Positions 19,866-30,920 of a DNA stretch of 64,000 nt are shown one piece after another (within the stretch, counting starts at the first letter, position 1; each line of letters starts with the position of its first letter). Both the position numbers and the translations under genes were made by a program. The notes beneath the pieces are model-generated. The model saw only the letters and a program-made list of their open reading frames with translations. It did not search any database and was not told the DNA's origin. Source of the stretch: Wolfiporia cocos (lineage: Eukaryota; Basidiomycota; Agaricomycetes; Polyporales; Phaeolaceae); assembly GCA_029448655.1 (NCBI GenBank), contig JACCLO010000069.1, positions 1 through 64,000 of the forward strand, written 5' to 3'.

Positions 19866-20724
19866 TAGTGATGTGCCAGGCCCAGCCTGGCTCAAAAGCC
19901 CTGGCTTTGGCCTGGCTTGGACAGCCCACAGCTTTTCAAAACCTCAGGCTGGGCCCTCATTGACGGCTCACGGCTTGGCCCAGCCTAGGCCCCGGCTCGA
20001 CCATGGCCTACTACTGCTAAGATAATCATCACTTTAGCTTCAGAGCTTGAGATTCACCTTTGCCAAACCTTTCCCAGATGAAATAGAACCTTGAATCCTC
20101 CTGTCACAGATTTAACTGGCAGTCCCAGACCAGTGTCTGTGGAGACATACGTCTAACACCCCTTAGCCAAAAGGGCCACTATAACAGCTCAGCTGTTATA
20201 GGCAGGACACGCTATATGTGTAGTTCATATTCCCACGCTAGGCACTTATATTGCACCGTTGAGTATTTGGCTTAATACTTGGCATGGTTGGCCTTTCTGG
20301 TATTATATGTGCCACCTGGGATTCCAACCCCAGATATTCCGTGACACCTCCAATCTATAGTAGGATTAAGTGTGAAATAATCACTCACCAGTGCAGCATT
20401 CAGTAGCGTGCCTGCCATATGGGGAATCATATAGGCACCCGAAAGTGAGCGGCAGGCTTCAATGTTGAGGACTTGACTTTTCTGTAGTTTTAAATAAACA
20501 AGATAGGTGCACAATGATTGAGTTGAGCATATAACTGGCCTGTATGGGCTTATATTGTGCCTGCCAGATATTGTAGCCATTAAGATCCCTAGGCCGGGGC
20601 TCAACAGCTTGGCCCGGCCTGGCCTGTATCTCAGGCCAGGCCCTGGGCCATCTCAAGCCATGCTGTAAAGCCCAGCTTGGCCCGGCCCGGCTCATGGCCC
20701 AAAGCTGGGCCTGGCACATCACTA
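19866..20724. mobile_element. Nonautonomous hAT element (MITE), copy 1, TSD GTTGTTTC
   Basis: Terminal inverted repeats TAGTGATGTGCCAGGCCCAG and its complement at the right end, flanked by a perfect 8-bp duplication GTTGTTTC (19858-19865, 20725-20732). An 8-bp duplication and TAGTGATG-type ends indicate the hAT superfamily. Own length about 610 bp; ends are long, GC-rich and imperfectly palindromic (GGCCCGG, GGCCTGG repeats). No transposase. It carries a 245-bp LTR at 20102-20346. Confidence 0.88.
20102..20346 (-). repeat. Short solo LTR in the hAT element, TSD CCTCC
   Basis: 245 bp, plus-strand ends TGTCACAGATTT and CCGTGACA, flanked by CCTCC (20097-20101, 20347-20351). Comparison with hAT copy 2 at about 57908-57920, which lacks it, confirms the empty site. 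Shares the ATAACAGCT-AGCTGTTAT hairpin and GTGGGAATATGAACT block with 63542-63809. Confidence 0.85.
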
Positions 20725-20897
20725 GTTGTTTCTTGCACCGCTCACTTCGTTCGCTCTCTTTCACGCGATCCCGACGCTTGCTTCAACAATCCAGGTCCTA
20801 GTGGTGGCACCTGCTAGTGAAGCTTGCACCTATTCCATCCAATAGAGACTGGGAGGAGAGAGGGGGCAGGGCGGGGGAGGAGGGCTGCTCGAGGACG

Positions 20898-21030
20898 GGG
20901 CGCACGCTAAGCGCCCATCCGCAGTCAGCCACAGCGGAGTTCGAAAAGGCCATGCAAACTCGAAGTCCCTGATCTCTCGCTCTCGTTCTCTCGTGACGAC
21001 GGGACATTATAAACTCAAGTGTAAGACCCT
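20898..21030 (+). repeat. Dispersed repeat, copy 3
   Basis: Contains GCACGCTAAGCGCCCATC, CAGCCACAGCGGAGTTCG and CATGCAAACTCG, a shorter and partly rearranged version of 18727-18870, directly upstream of the gene at 21112. Confidence 0.5.
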
Positions 21031-21111
21031 GCCATCATGTAGCAGGATTAACTACCCTTCAGCTAACACTCGTATCAGTGATAACGATAACGAAGAGGTC
21101 GCCACACCGAA

Positions 21112-22357
21112 ATGGATCCGGGATACATATCTGGAGTCACAGTTCACCTGGAGTCTCTAAAGCTTATTCGCGAAGTCAAACAGCTGCTGCAGTGCCCGCC
21201 ATGCGCGGCCGCTGACCAAGAGGAGCTTTGTGATTGGGTGCAACGACTCGATCATTGCAAGGTGCGCTCTCACTACCTGGAAACCTGTGTTGCGCTAACA
21301 GGCTGTCAAAGAATCTCTACGACTCGCTTCACTTTAAAGCGCCCCTTCTATCTCCTTTCGGCACACTGGACCTCTATCACGACTACGTGTCTGTTTGGGA
21401 TGATGCGTTTGCTCGGATGAAATCATCAAACGGCACAGTGCCGGATACCCCTGCACAGCCCCCACCGATCGAAGCCACCACCAGTCAGGGTATAACCACC
21501 GCTGAGCGCAGGACTAGTCGCTCGGCACCGCGAAAGAAACTCGAAGAGGTGGTTTATGACCCCCCATGCGCCCAATGCGCTGCAACGCGGCGTGACTGTA
21601 GGGGCCCTGTGTCACAAACTTTCCTTAGAGGATACGTAACATCCCTCGCTGCAGGTATTATAGGCGCCGCTAGGTGCGCGCGCGCTTCCATGATCCTCAG
21701 CCACCTCCGCGTCTATCCAGGACTCCGTCTAGATCATATGACTGTAGGTAAGCGCTGTAGGGTAGCGCGCGCCTTAGGTACTCACGTTAGGGTCACACCG
21801 TCACATGTCGTTACAGGTAGTTACATTATCATGTGCCCTCTTAGTTACTGCGCACAGGCCGCGACTTTAGGGCGACCATTACTGGTCAGCTCCCCATGTA
21901 TAAGTACGACAAGATGGGGACTTACTTCCCCATCTTTAGGATTCTCGACAACTGAGCTTAGGCTCCTTTCTCATCTGCGTTTGTGTGCGTCTCTGCCCCG
22001 GGGGCCCTCCACGACTTGCTTGTCTGTGTGTCTTCCCTCTTGGTCGCCTTAGGAGTTCCCCCTTGGGGATACAGCCGACTGGCTGCCTTGTGGTTAGCAC
22101 ACCGCCCTGTAGGACGTCTAGGGACTCCCCTGTAGCCAGGGTCCCACAAACCTGTGAGTTTGTGTCACCCTGATGTCTCCCCGCATGCATGCTCAAACTG
22201 CAGTCTTCTTTGCTTGAGATGTAGTCGGGCAAAAAAACAAAGTAAACCATATTCTATTCACTCTGCAATCATATGGTTGACTGTGCCTGCGTTGGCAAAT
22301 TGTATAGAACGTGCCGGAATCGGTAAAAGGTGGGATCGCCGTAACATACGCCCTTAG
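21112..22357 (+). pseudogene. Cysteine-rich fungal protein, split by a solo LTR
   Basis: Starts MDPGYISGVTVHLESLK at 21112. Exon 1 ends at 21261; a 50-nt intron (GTGCGC to AAAG, 21262-21311) leads to exon 2 with LYDSLHFKAPLLSPFGTL, a hydrophilic linker, and a Cys cluster CAQCAATRRDC. A solo LTR (21610-22167) then breaks the frame. Removing the LTR and one CCCTG restores the frame exactly, giving RDCRGP then DVSPHACSNC and CLRCSRAKKQ, i.e. a paired CxxC zinc-binding region of a kind common in uncharacterised agaricomycete proteins that often sit near transposons. Role unknown; nucleic-acid binding is only a guess. The C terminus beyond 22357 is uncertain. Confidence 0.65.
21610..22167 (+). repeat. 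Solo LTR inside the cysteine-rich gene, TSD CCCTG
   Basis: 558 bp, TGTCACAAACTT to GTTTGTGTCA, flanked by CCCTG (21605-21609, 22168-22172). Palindrome AGATGGGGACTTACTTCCCC near 21911-21935. Contains ACATCCCTCGCT like the LTR at 16565. Confidence 0.9.
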
Positions 22358-22642
22358 TCGCAGCGTCATTGTATTGTACGGCGCAATAAGTTTTCGATGA
22401 CACCTTCGCATATCTCACTTGGCTATACCTTGCTAAGACCTATGGGTTCGATGCCTGGACCCTGCACTGTTCCATCAGTGTCTTTGCAAGATCTTCAAAT
22501 CAGCCCTGTCAATGCAGAGGGGCTTCAGACGAAGCGAAGGTGGTCCCTGTATCAGGGATTGACTACTTCACGTACGTCGTACACTGTTAGTTATACCCGA
22601 AGTCCTTCTGGCCTATGATCTCCCCAGCTGCTGCTAGAGATC

Positions 22643-23505
22643 CTCTGCAAGAGCCTTCAATAATGCCCCACTGTCTGATGTGACGTTCTGCCGCGCACGC
22701 TTGTTCGATTGAGTGCCCGGAGTGCAGTACATGGCGCTGATTACGCATATAAGTGAGCGATCAGATGCGGAGCTGATGATGACTTCCACATCAGGGTGGA
22801 GATTTGGCGATGGCGCTGGATAGTTGTGAGTGAGTGAGAGGTGATGAGAACGCCATCTATATTCCGACGGCCGATAGTGACTACGGTGAGTAATGTGCGT
22901 AGTTGAGCTTTTGATGGTGCGGTCACTGACCGAGACCGTCTACACTCAAGATCTCGTCGATGCTCTGTACGGCCTCAAGTCGTTCGCAGATGCGAGGTAT
23001 TCTGACGCCATCAGTCCCCATGTGCTCTGTGTAAATGGACTGCCGAATCCACGGATACCTGGACCCCTTGGGGGGAAGCGCGCCGCAGCAACGATCGACT
23101 TGGCTTGAGCGGCGGTTGATACCTATCAGATTGACGTATATGTACCACGACCGACTAGCCCAGCGTGTTCTACATACCATTGGAACCAGCACTCCCCGGG
23201 CGCCGGCATCAAGCCCATACTTGATTTGCCACCGACACTACCGTCTGCACACGCCCCTGTTGCAGGTATTCTGACAATAGTGCTGGGCGCCGAGCTTCCG
23301 AGCCCCGATATTGTTTGGATGGATTCGGCAGCGCCTGGCTGAAGAGATGTCATGCCATGCTCACAATCAATGAGCAGCCATGAGAGATGGGGCGAGGCGA
23401 GCGCAGCAGTGCGCGCTTTCAAAGCACCTGGCAGCGTGATCCATGCGCCGAACGCTGGCTTCGATGCGCGAAAGGGCTTCAAGAAGACGGTGCATTATAC
23501 TCCGC
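22643..23505 (-). pseudogene. HpcH/HpaI-family aldolase, frameshifted
   Basis: Minus-strand pieces match the class II 2-oxo-acid aldolase family (TIM barrel, metal-dependent, retro-aldol cleavage of 4-hydroxy-2-oxo acids): AFGAWITLPGALKAR, SWLLIDCEHGM with the DCEHG motif, STIVRIPATG, GLDAGARGVLVPM, AKSIVAAARFPPKG (read by shifting frame), IDEILSVDGL, APSPNLHPDVE and NVTSDSGALLKALAEDL before a stop at about 22643. An intron probably begins after GVLVPM (GTATGT). The likely start MHRLLEALS (about 23492) is in a different frame from KPAFGAW only a few codons on, and a further shift is needed around 23060. So the gene is broken, or the assembly has 1-nt errors. Expected length about 270 residues. 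Confidence 0.75.
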
Positions 23506-24026
23506 TGTGGAATTGTTGCGATGACAATACATTACATTCATTGACTTGGTGCTTGTGGACAGATCCTCGCCGAACACAGACTCCGACCGTTGCATCTTGG
23601 CCTGCTCCGCACGTGGGCAAGCAAGATTAGATGCGAGAAATCCCTGGTAGAAATAATAACCAGAAAGCACCCCCGTCACTGTGCGCAGACACCAGCGGCA
23701 TCCGAGCCACCGCTGCCTCGTTGCAGCACGCTCACCGACGCCACACACAACTGTGGTGTTCCTGTTGAATCGGAATAGTTTGTTGCCCAGAATGGCTAGG
23801 GAATAGTACAGCAATGGACCATGCGTATACGCGAAGTTACTAACCACCTGCCAATGCAGCGGAAAGGCCAGCGAAGAGGCCGTCTCTCCGAGCTTCCTGT
23901 GGAGGTTGGCGTGTGAATGTCATCATTATCGAGATTGGAATGGATGGATATAGATTTCCCTACAGTTGTACATCTTGCTACAGCATCATCGGGAGCCACA
24001 AGTGAAGTGTCGGCGGCGTTGGGCAT
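23506..24026 (-). other. Possible coding remnants, unidentified
   Basis: Minus-strand frames contain hydrophobic runs such as YTHGPLLYYSLAILGNKLF followed by basic and acidic segments, but no family, start or splice pattern could be fixed. 24027-25089 similarly has short minus-strand patches (VFDMSEDSLRLFADISSEL near 24270-24330) with no continuous frame. Confidence 0.2.
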
Positions 24027-25089
24027 AGTGATAAATTATGGAACGCGATGCGTTTGCGGACTTGATGCGGACAGATAAACGTGTGCACCACTTAGTAACT
24101 CAAATAGAATTAATAATTCCCCTGCCTGACACACGGCGTGCGCGCGCTAACATCACCCCGCGTCACATAAGCTCGACGTCACGACTTCGTGACTGAGCGC
24201 GTCAAAGTCTCGCGTGGAGCTCGCTGTGGCTGGCATCGTAGACATTGGGCTTCTTCTTGTATGTGGATAACTCACTGGAAATATCGGCGAACAAGCGCAA
24301 ACTGTCTTCAGACATATCAAATACTTTCAGTTCCATCGAGGGTACGTTATATGCGCTCAATTGCACGGATCTTATTTACAGCAACATCCTCCATTCGTGT
24401 AGACGCTTTGATCAGCGTCAAGCAGAAACTCGGGGATAGTAGTCGTAGCAGTCGGGTCTCTATATGCGCCGAACTATACCAGCTGGCATATCTCTCCGAG
24501 TCTTTCTCCCAGCAGCGCCTGCGGTCGAACAAGGATTGGATCCATCAAGTGGATATCCTAGATCGTGAAGGTGGGCACACTATTTCTGGGTTTCTTCCAA
24601 CTACCACATATGATCCGCAGGGGTCAATCTGTGGAATCCATCTGCCTTGTCTCGCGATATGGATGATGAGGATACTTGAAATGTGAATGCTGCATGTGAG
24701 TCTAGTTCATCATGCCGAGAGTGTCTCACCGTACCATCCCCAATCACCGGTTCGGCTATCCGTACAGTGAAGTTGGCCGGATTCCGCCTCGTTGAAGCCG
24801 GATTAGAGAACAAGCCAGCCATTGACAGTGAGACAATCATCCATCACGATGTCACCTAGTTTGAGATCGCTTCTCCACAGCTCTCATCCATGTGCTGCAG
24901 CTCGCAAGCAAAGCCGGCGTTAGCATGTCAGGTACAACCATCAGTTCGCGTGCGGACTCCCAAGACGGGCCGCTTACTCAGAAAATGTGAATTCTAGCGA
25001 TCGGACGCCATGATCTTGCAGGCTCCGTGCTTGCATGTGCAGCGAAGGTATGACTACTATCCGCCCCATGAGTGCACGCCAATGTGATT

Positions 25090-26754
25090 TCTCCTGAAGG
25101 ATTGGTACCGTCTTCTCACCTGAATCGAAGTTAGCAGCCGCCCTCGGGCGATGACAGGGGCGACGCACCTGATCCGAGTACGATGACATCGTCAGCACGC
25201 CCGACACTTCATATGCGACATCAGACTTTATTTGCCAATCATATTGACTGCGACGTACATTCGCCAGAGACCAGGCTTGGCCGGATGTGGTTCCCAAAGG
25301 TCGGATGTGGCAAAGCCACGCTCCCCATTTGGCATATTCTCGATGCAAGGCTGGTGTGTCTCGCACGTCTGCACGCACATGCACGCCATACCTCAGTATA
25401 CTTCGGGCGGCTACATCGTTACATTTTGGCACGCACCAACATCTGCAGCTCGAATGTCCCGTCTCCCTGAGGAACCCAGCGACATACACTCTCTGGGAAG
25501 CTGCATCCATTCCCAGTCGGCGCGCTTCTTGCCAATAGGGCTCGGCTCTTCGACGCCGTCATCGAACACGCATGTCACCAGGCCGAATTCGGTTGCACCG
25601 TAGCACGCCAACAGGCGCACGCCTTTATCCACGAGCTTCTCACCATTCGCCCTGGAGAGCGGGCCGCCGGCGAATATCTAAGACGTGAGTGATAAGCGAG
25701 TTGCTCCCTCGACCAGCGCAATGTGATGCAGGTACTGACAAGAGCCTGAAGAGACGCAAGGTACTTCGCGTCATCCTCGTTCTGCGACCACGCCTGGCGA
25801 AAACAGTACTTTTAGCAATCACAGGCACACTACACAACCAGAGCCTACCTCGACGAAAGCAGGGACGCTCTCGATAGCCGTGCAGCCTGTCTTGCGCGCC
25901 GTCTCAATTGTGTTCTGCGGGGTCGGCACGACCGGGGGCGCTGACACGATCGCGCGCGGGGGGAACAGCGACGTCGGCTGGCCGGACAAGAGCGGCGCGT
26001 ACAGCTGCGAGCAGAGTCCCATTACGTGGAACGGCGGTAGCGCCATGCACCCCCACCGTATCGCCTTCCTGCGCGACTCCACGAAGATGGGCATCCTGCA
26101 CCAGTGTAGGATCGTCGTGTGCGTGTGCGGGATCGGCTTCGGGAAGCCGGTGGAGCCTGAGGAGTGCAGGTAGAGCACAACATCCGATGGCGACGCCGCG
26201 CACGCGGGCGGCGGGTAAGGGCCCGAGACGGCACGCGGCGGGTCGAAGGAGGGCGCGAGCGTCGGGAAGACGTCCGTGAGCGCGGGCAGGTCGTCGACGT
26301 GCATGGCGAATCCGCTCGGCAGGCTCTCCCGGACCGCGTCAGTGAATGGGGCGAAGGTGGGCTGTGAGACGATGCGATGGCAGCTCGTGTGCTCCATCAG
26401 GCTTGCTATTGCGGGCACGGAGTTGCGGGAGGACATAGGGAAGGGGACGAGCCCCGCACGGATCAGACCCGCGACGAGCGCATGGTAGAGCAGAGTATCG
26501 CAGTTCGCGATGATAGCGACAACGGCGCCCTCTTCGCCCTTCCGTCCGGGCCTGAAGGAGTGGGCAACGCGGTGAATTGCCTGAGCGAACTCGAGGAACG
26601 ATATACTTCCGAGCGTATCAGAAGACAAGTCTGGAAACAGGAAGAGAAAGAACGGAGAGGTGGAATTGTATTCGGCATGGAAGTCGACGAGCCCAGGGAT
26701 GAGAGATAGCGAACCGTTGAGGGGCGGGAGTACAGGCGATGCAGATGCAGACAT
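25090..26754 (-). pseudogene. Adenylation-domain enzyme (NRPS-like / acyl-activating), frameshifted
   Basis: Starts MSASASPVLPPLNGSLSLIP at 26754. Exon 1 (about 300 residues) has the A3 phosphate loop LHSSGSTGFPKPIPHTH and PPFHVMGL. It ends VPAFVE at about 25848, followed by an intron GTAGGC to CGCCAG. Next exons give WSQNEDDAKYLASLQAL, then IFAGGPLSRANGEKLVDKG and the A5 motif ACYGATEFG, then DWEWMQ. About 10 codons later the family pattern (RWVPQGDGTFELQ) continues in another frame, as do GFATSDLWEPHP and DDVIVLGSGEKTVP (A7-A8). The family activates a carboxylic acid with ATP; in agaricomycetes such domains often belong to reductases. No carrier or reductase domain was traced downstream, so it is truncated or decayed. 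Confidence 0.75.
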
Positions 26755-26821
26755 ATCTGCCAGAAGCTGAACAGAGTGGATTATAATGATTCTGATGGAG
26801 TATGTGGGTGCTGAGAATGAG

Positions 26822-26832
26822 GCCTATTTAAA
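26822..26832 (-). promoter_or_regulatory. TATA-like element of the adenylation gene
   Basis: Minus-strand GTTTAAATAGG lies about 70-75 nt upstream of the ATG at 26754, a plausible core promoter position. Confidence 0.4.
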
Positions 26833-26859
26833 CGAAGTTCTCGAGCCATCCCCGTGACG

Positions 26860-29196
26860 CGGGAAGGTCCATCGGTGAATATTTGAATGGCTTGCCGGTG
26901 CGCTGCGGGTCAGTTGTCCTCATGAATCCGAGCAGGTAGGTAATCGTCTACTGGTGTCAGTATCGAGTGTGGCGTACTAGATCCTGAGGCCTGAAGAGTG
27001 GCCGGCCGAGCTCGGCATCTGTTAGCCGACCAAATGTGAGACCGCGGTGATCTCGGAGCGTTCCTTTCGTTATCGTCGCAGAAAGCCGCGAAGGTTCTCT
27101 CCAGCGATCGGAGGCTAGTCGATTGGAGTCCCGCACAGCCTCGCACCTCCAGCCTTCCTGAGACGCAGGGGCACGACATAATCAGCAGCCCAGTACATCT
27201 TCGACGGGCGCGGAACATTCTTGCTGATATTCTAGAGCTGTCAGCATCATCACCTTGGGGCCCGCGGCCACGACAGCCGACGCAGAATTCCGCCAACGAT
27301 TGCGATCGTCAGATTTTGGGGAGTTGGTATCATGCAGCAAAATAAACTAACGCGTAAAGCATGGGCAACTGATCTTCCCGCATAGCCTGTCTATCGCTAT
27401 GTGACTCGTCAAAGTCCGCCAGCGGCTTCGACGCCCGGAAGGACTCACTGCTGGAAGTGAGAGATTGAAGATTGATCTAGACGTTTCTCCTACGAGTGTG
27501 GCCAAGTGGCAAAAAGAGCGGAGCTGCATGGACGTCGGAAATGATAGAAGAGCCTTTCATTTCGGACCAACTGCGCATTTGAGCTGGCACATTCCAACCA
27601 CCGTGCCCGCCAGGCCATTCCAGGCTGAGCATGTCCGGCATTGCTCATACCGACACTGCCGGGCGGTGAAAGGCTCAGACTAACCCGATGGTAAACAAAA
27701 GTGGTTCCGGCTGTATGATAACGATATGGCAACAACACATCGCTTGCAATCCTTCCAGGAGGCTCTCGGCTCCACGTGAATTACTTCATCTGCACTACAT
27801 TGACCAAATCTCACTGTTCCTGTACAACACAATTTCCTAAGAATCCTAACATGCGAGGGCGCATATTTCGTATCATGTCAAGTCGATAGTTGCTAAATAC
27901 AGATAAAATGGGTCAGAGCTGGTAGCAATGGGCGCCCAATGCCTCTGACAATTATTTGGGGCGTTCACCTTGAATTTATAGTGCAAGGATAGCTCTTCAG
28001 AGCCTCGCCTTCCCGATTCCGAAACACACAATTAGATTGCATATTCTCGCCATGTCAGTAGTAAGTTAATACACCGCAAGTAGTCAGACGATCGTCCGCG
28101 AGAAAGGCTAATCGATTCAGAAGTCCTGCTCTAAACTGTTCCCTCACCTGCTTAATGTCATGCCCAGTGTGACTGTCCGTTCGTAGGCTTGCTGGTTCAC
28201 TCGCCTCCCAACGTTTGCGACACGGTACCGTTGCACAATAGCTACCTCCTTGATTTGTCAGAGCACTCTTGCTGCGGAAGACTTTGCGGGTTCTGGAGAC
28301 ATAAATATCTACTTTCGCAACGTACGCTACACATGCGCCGATGGCGTTGTTTGTCACGAAACATGTTCTGCTCTTCTTGCGTACTTTGCTACTCACCAGT
28401 GCACTCCCAGGAGTTGTAGCTATGTGTACCTGTAGCACAGATGGCATAATATGTCCCATTGTTCTTACCTTCGCCTCACAAACACGCTCGTGTATCGCTT
28501 CGTTCTTCGATGAAACTGCAGTTTTCGCTGATGTGTGAACTGAGCACTTAGGTGATGACTGACTTCAGGGCCTGTAGTCCGGCATTCAGTACGTTTAGTG
28601 CAAAGTAGCGGGCCATGTCGGAACCGGCGCTACTTCATTATCAAGCAATATAAGAACAGAGATGAGTAGATAGATACTCAGCGTGGGTGGCGCCCACGCT
28701 TCAATGTGGCTTGCTAATCCGTGTTCATGCTATTTGCACGGCATGCTACACGATCGAAGTGTTGTAATAGAGGTTTTTTTACTAACGATAATTATGACTC
28801 GCCCTTTTCCGAGGTTGTGCAAGAATTATGAGAACGAGGTATGGCATCATTGATACCCTACAGTGTTTTCGTACATCCGATGCGGGTTAACAGTACTTGG
28901 ATACAGTTACTGGTATGCGTCACAAAGATCAAGGACTACGCTCTACCCACTCCATTTTAAAAACTTAGTAGTGGAGCTCAAAAAATCCGTGCCACAGTCA
29001 ATTTTATTGTTAGCAAAACACCTCTAATTCGAGAGTGATTGTGGAGGCGACGGGGGGACTGCATCTAGCACTTAAATCATATGGGTCAGTGTTGGACCAC
29101 GATGGAGCGATCGCCGCCACCGCCCGTCCGATCCGCTCAGATCTTGTGACGCACTAGTACTAGTGACAGGTGCCACCACAGCGCGGTCACGCCGAA
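26860..29196. other. Intergenic, no recognised gene
   Basis: Open frames here are short, overlap on both strands and lack family motifs or a convincing exon chain. No LTR ends (TGTCACA/TGTGTCA pairs with duplication) or inverted-repeat element were found, in contrast to the flanks. Confidence 0.4.
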
Positions 29197-29567
29197 TCAC
29201 CTGTTCGTGCGACTCAGGACCAGGAAGAAGATAAGACGGTGTCCGAGGAAGGTCCGACTGTGATGGAGGTCGATTCGTAGGGCGTCGTCTGGTGGATGTG
29301 TCGCATCGCGAGCACGGCCGTGTTGCATTGTGTTTTCGAGCTGTTGTTCATGGCTTTCGTTTGACTCGGCGTAGACACCGTCGAACGCGGGGCCTGGAGC
29401 CGCACTGGCCGCACCGCTGGGCAGCTGAGGCTGGAGGGAGCTGTATCGGCACCGTGAGAGGACGCGAGAGTCTGGCGTCGGCGACACCGACCTGGAACGG
29501 GCTTGGCGCAGCGAGTGCGCAGACGGGTTGAAATGTCCGCACTTCGGGCAGACATATTCTGCACGTG
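29197..29567 (-). pseudogene. Lunapark-like C-terminal fragment
   Basis: Minus strand reads EYVCPKCGHFNPSAHSLRQAR, then a Ser/Pro/Arg-rich tail ending at about 29197. YVCPxCGHFNPS followed by a basic-Ser/Pro tail is the second half of the Lunapark zinc finger, which in fungi sits in an ER-membrane protein at three-way tubule junctions. The preceding intron acceptor CACGTGCAG fits. The first CxxC half (RYALIC..C..HNG type) and the N-terminal membrane hairpin were not found upstream, so this is a fragment or the rest lies in unrecognised exons. Confidence 0.5.
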
Positions 29568-29941
29568 GCGGGTGACGGTCAAGGGCAAGGTCAGGTGGGA
29601 GGTGCTGACGTCGACCCCACAGCCAATTGGTCGCTGACCGTCGTAAAGGGCACAGAATTGTACATACCAAGTGTATCGCCGGCTCATGACCACGAAGATA
29701 ATGATAAGTTGGGCGCTGCAAGTCACGAATGCCGGATAGACCGTTATCGAGCAATGGGAAGTGTTTGAGTGGAGAGCGAATAAGCGCCGATCACTGGGTC
29801 CAGCGCGGGCATTATATTGCACATGGCCGGCGAATGAGCACCCAGCGATGTGGCACGTGCTGCGTATCACGCTGCATCCGTGCTGTGGGAATGCCACGCT
29901 GTCACCTTACACCCAATCCACTCTGCAACGATCTGATAATA

Positions 29942-30561
29942 ATGGAGCCAACAGAGGTCCAAATTTACGGATTGAATCTTTTGAAGGAACACACAGACAT
30001 GTTTCATAATCACATATCCACTGCTTTCCCGACACAGATTGGTGAACTATACAAATGGCATGCCAAGGGCAGGCATGCATTGGTACATTACATTCTTTTT
30101 ATTTTTGCTACTCTACTAATGAATGCAAAGTTGTATACTGAGGAGATAATCAGAGATTTTCGATTGGAGGACGACGAACTAGCAACCAACTTCCACAGAG
30201 ACCCTAGGATTTTATTAGGTCGTCAAAAACTTGATTTTGCCTTGAAGTTATTCAACCTTGGGCTGGATGCTGAGGCATTCCAGCTACCCAAGTTGGAGAT
30301 TGAGCTGAAGGAAGGGCCCAAGACTGACACTACAGACCAGAATGCAGATTGCAGAGGAATAGTAAGTCTTGTGAATGATTAGCACAAAATGGCTTGAATT
30401 TAAATTTCTGCATCTAGAAGCGGCCTACTTCAGAATTGGAAGAAGCAGGCCAGGGTCCCAAGCGCCAAAAAGTGGAGGAGAGACTTCCTCAATTTTTGCC
30501 TCTAGGTGATGGCAAACCATCCTCCAAGTTGGAAGATTGGGAAGATGAAGCCTCAAAGTAG
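29942..30561 (+). CDS. Small two-exon gene, unknown family
   Basis: Starts MEPTEVQIYGLNLLKEH. Exon 1 is 29942-30361 (140 codons), the intron 30362-30420 is GTAAGT to TAGAAG, and exon 2 is 30421-30561 (46 codons and TAG), all in phase, giving about 186 residues. The middle is helical (RHALVHYILFIFATLLMNAKLY) with an acidic stretch, then LLGRQKLDFALKLFNLGLDAEAFQLPKLEIELK. The tail has GPKRQKVEERL, a possible nuclear localisation signal, and an acidic end. The clean splice phase and absence of stops suggest a real gene. Function unknown. Confidence 0.55.
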
Positions 30562-30920
30562 TATGTATGTCATTTTACATTCTCATTGAAGCAGCTTGCA
30601 GTTTACTGAGGCTTGAGTACAGAATGCTTTCATGATGGTTTAGGACTGTATAGGGTGTACATACTTGCAAATAGGAATCTGCATGAGGTTGTCCTTTGTC
30701 TCAACATACATATCTATCACCGTGATCACACCCTGTGAACATCCTTGCACACATCAAATATGTAGTCATAGCATGATCATGCTTGCCCTCATGTGCAAAT
30801 ACTAGTGAGAAATGCTCCACTTCCACTTCAGCGCGACTGCTGATGAGTACTGGAAAGAAAGCTCAGTACTTTGGAAGGAAGATACATCACCATGCATACC
30901 AATGCTCATGCTGGTCCGAT

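Noticed and set aside
20760..21030. tRNA-like B-box (GAGTTCGAA) in the dispersed repeat, suggesting a SINE
   Set aside because: No A-box at proper distance and no cloverleaf; the other copies lack the box.
24189..24686. Plus-strand open frame of 165 codons
   Set aside because: No motifs and composition unlike coding; patches on the minus strand look more protein-like.
25880..26709. Several plus-strand open frames over the adenylation gene
   Set aside because: Antisense shadows in GC-rich coding DNA; the minus strand carries the conserved motifs.
29214..29897. Minus-strand open frame of 227 codons
   Set aside because: It overlaps the frame with YVCPKCGHFNPS; low-complexity and without motifs, so likely a shadow.
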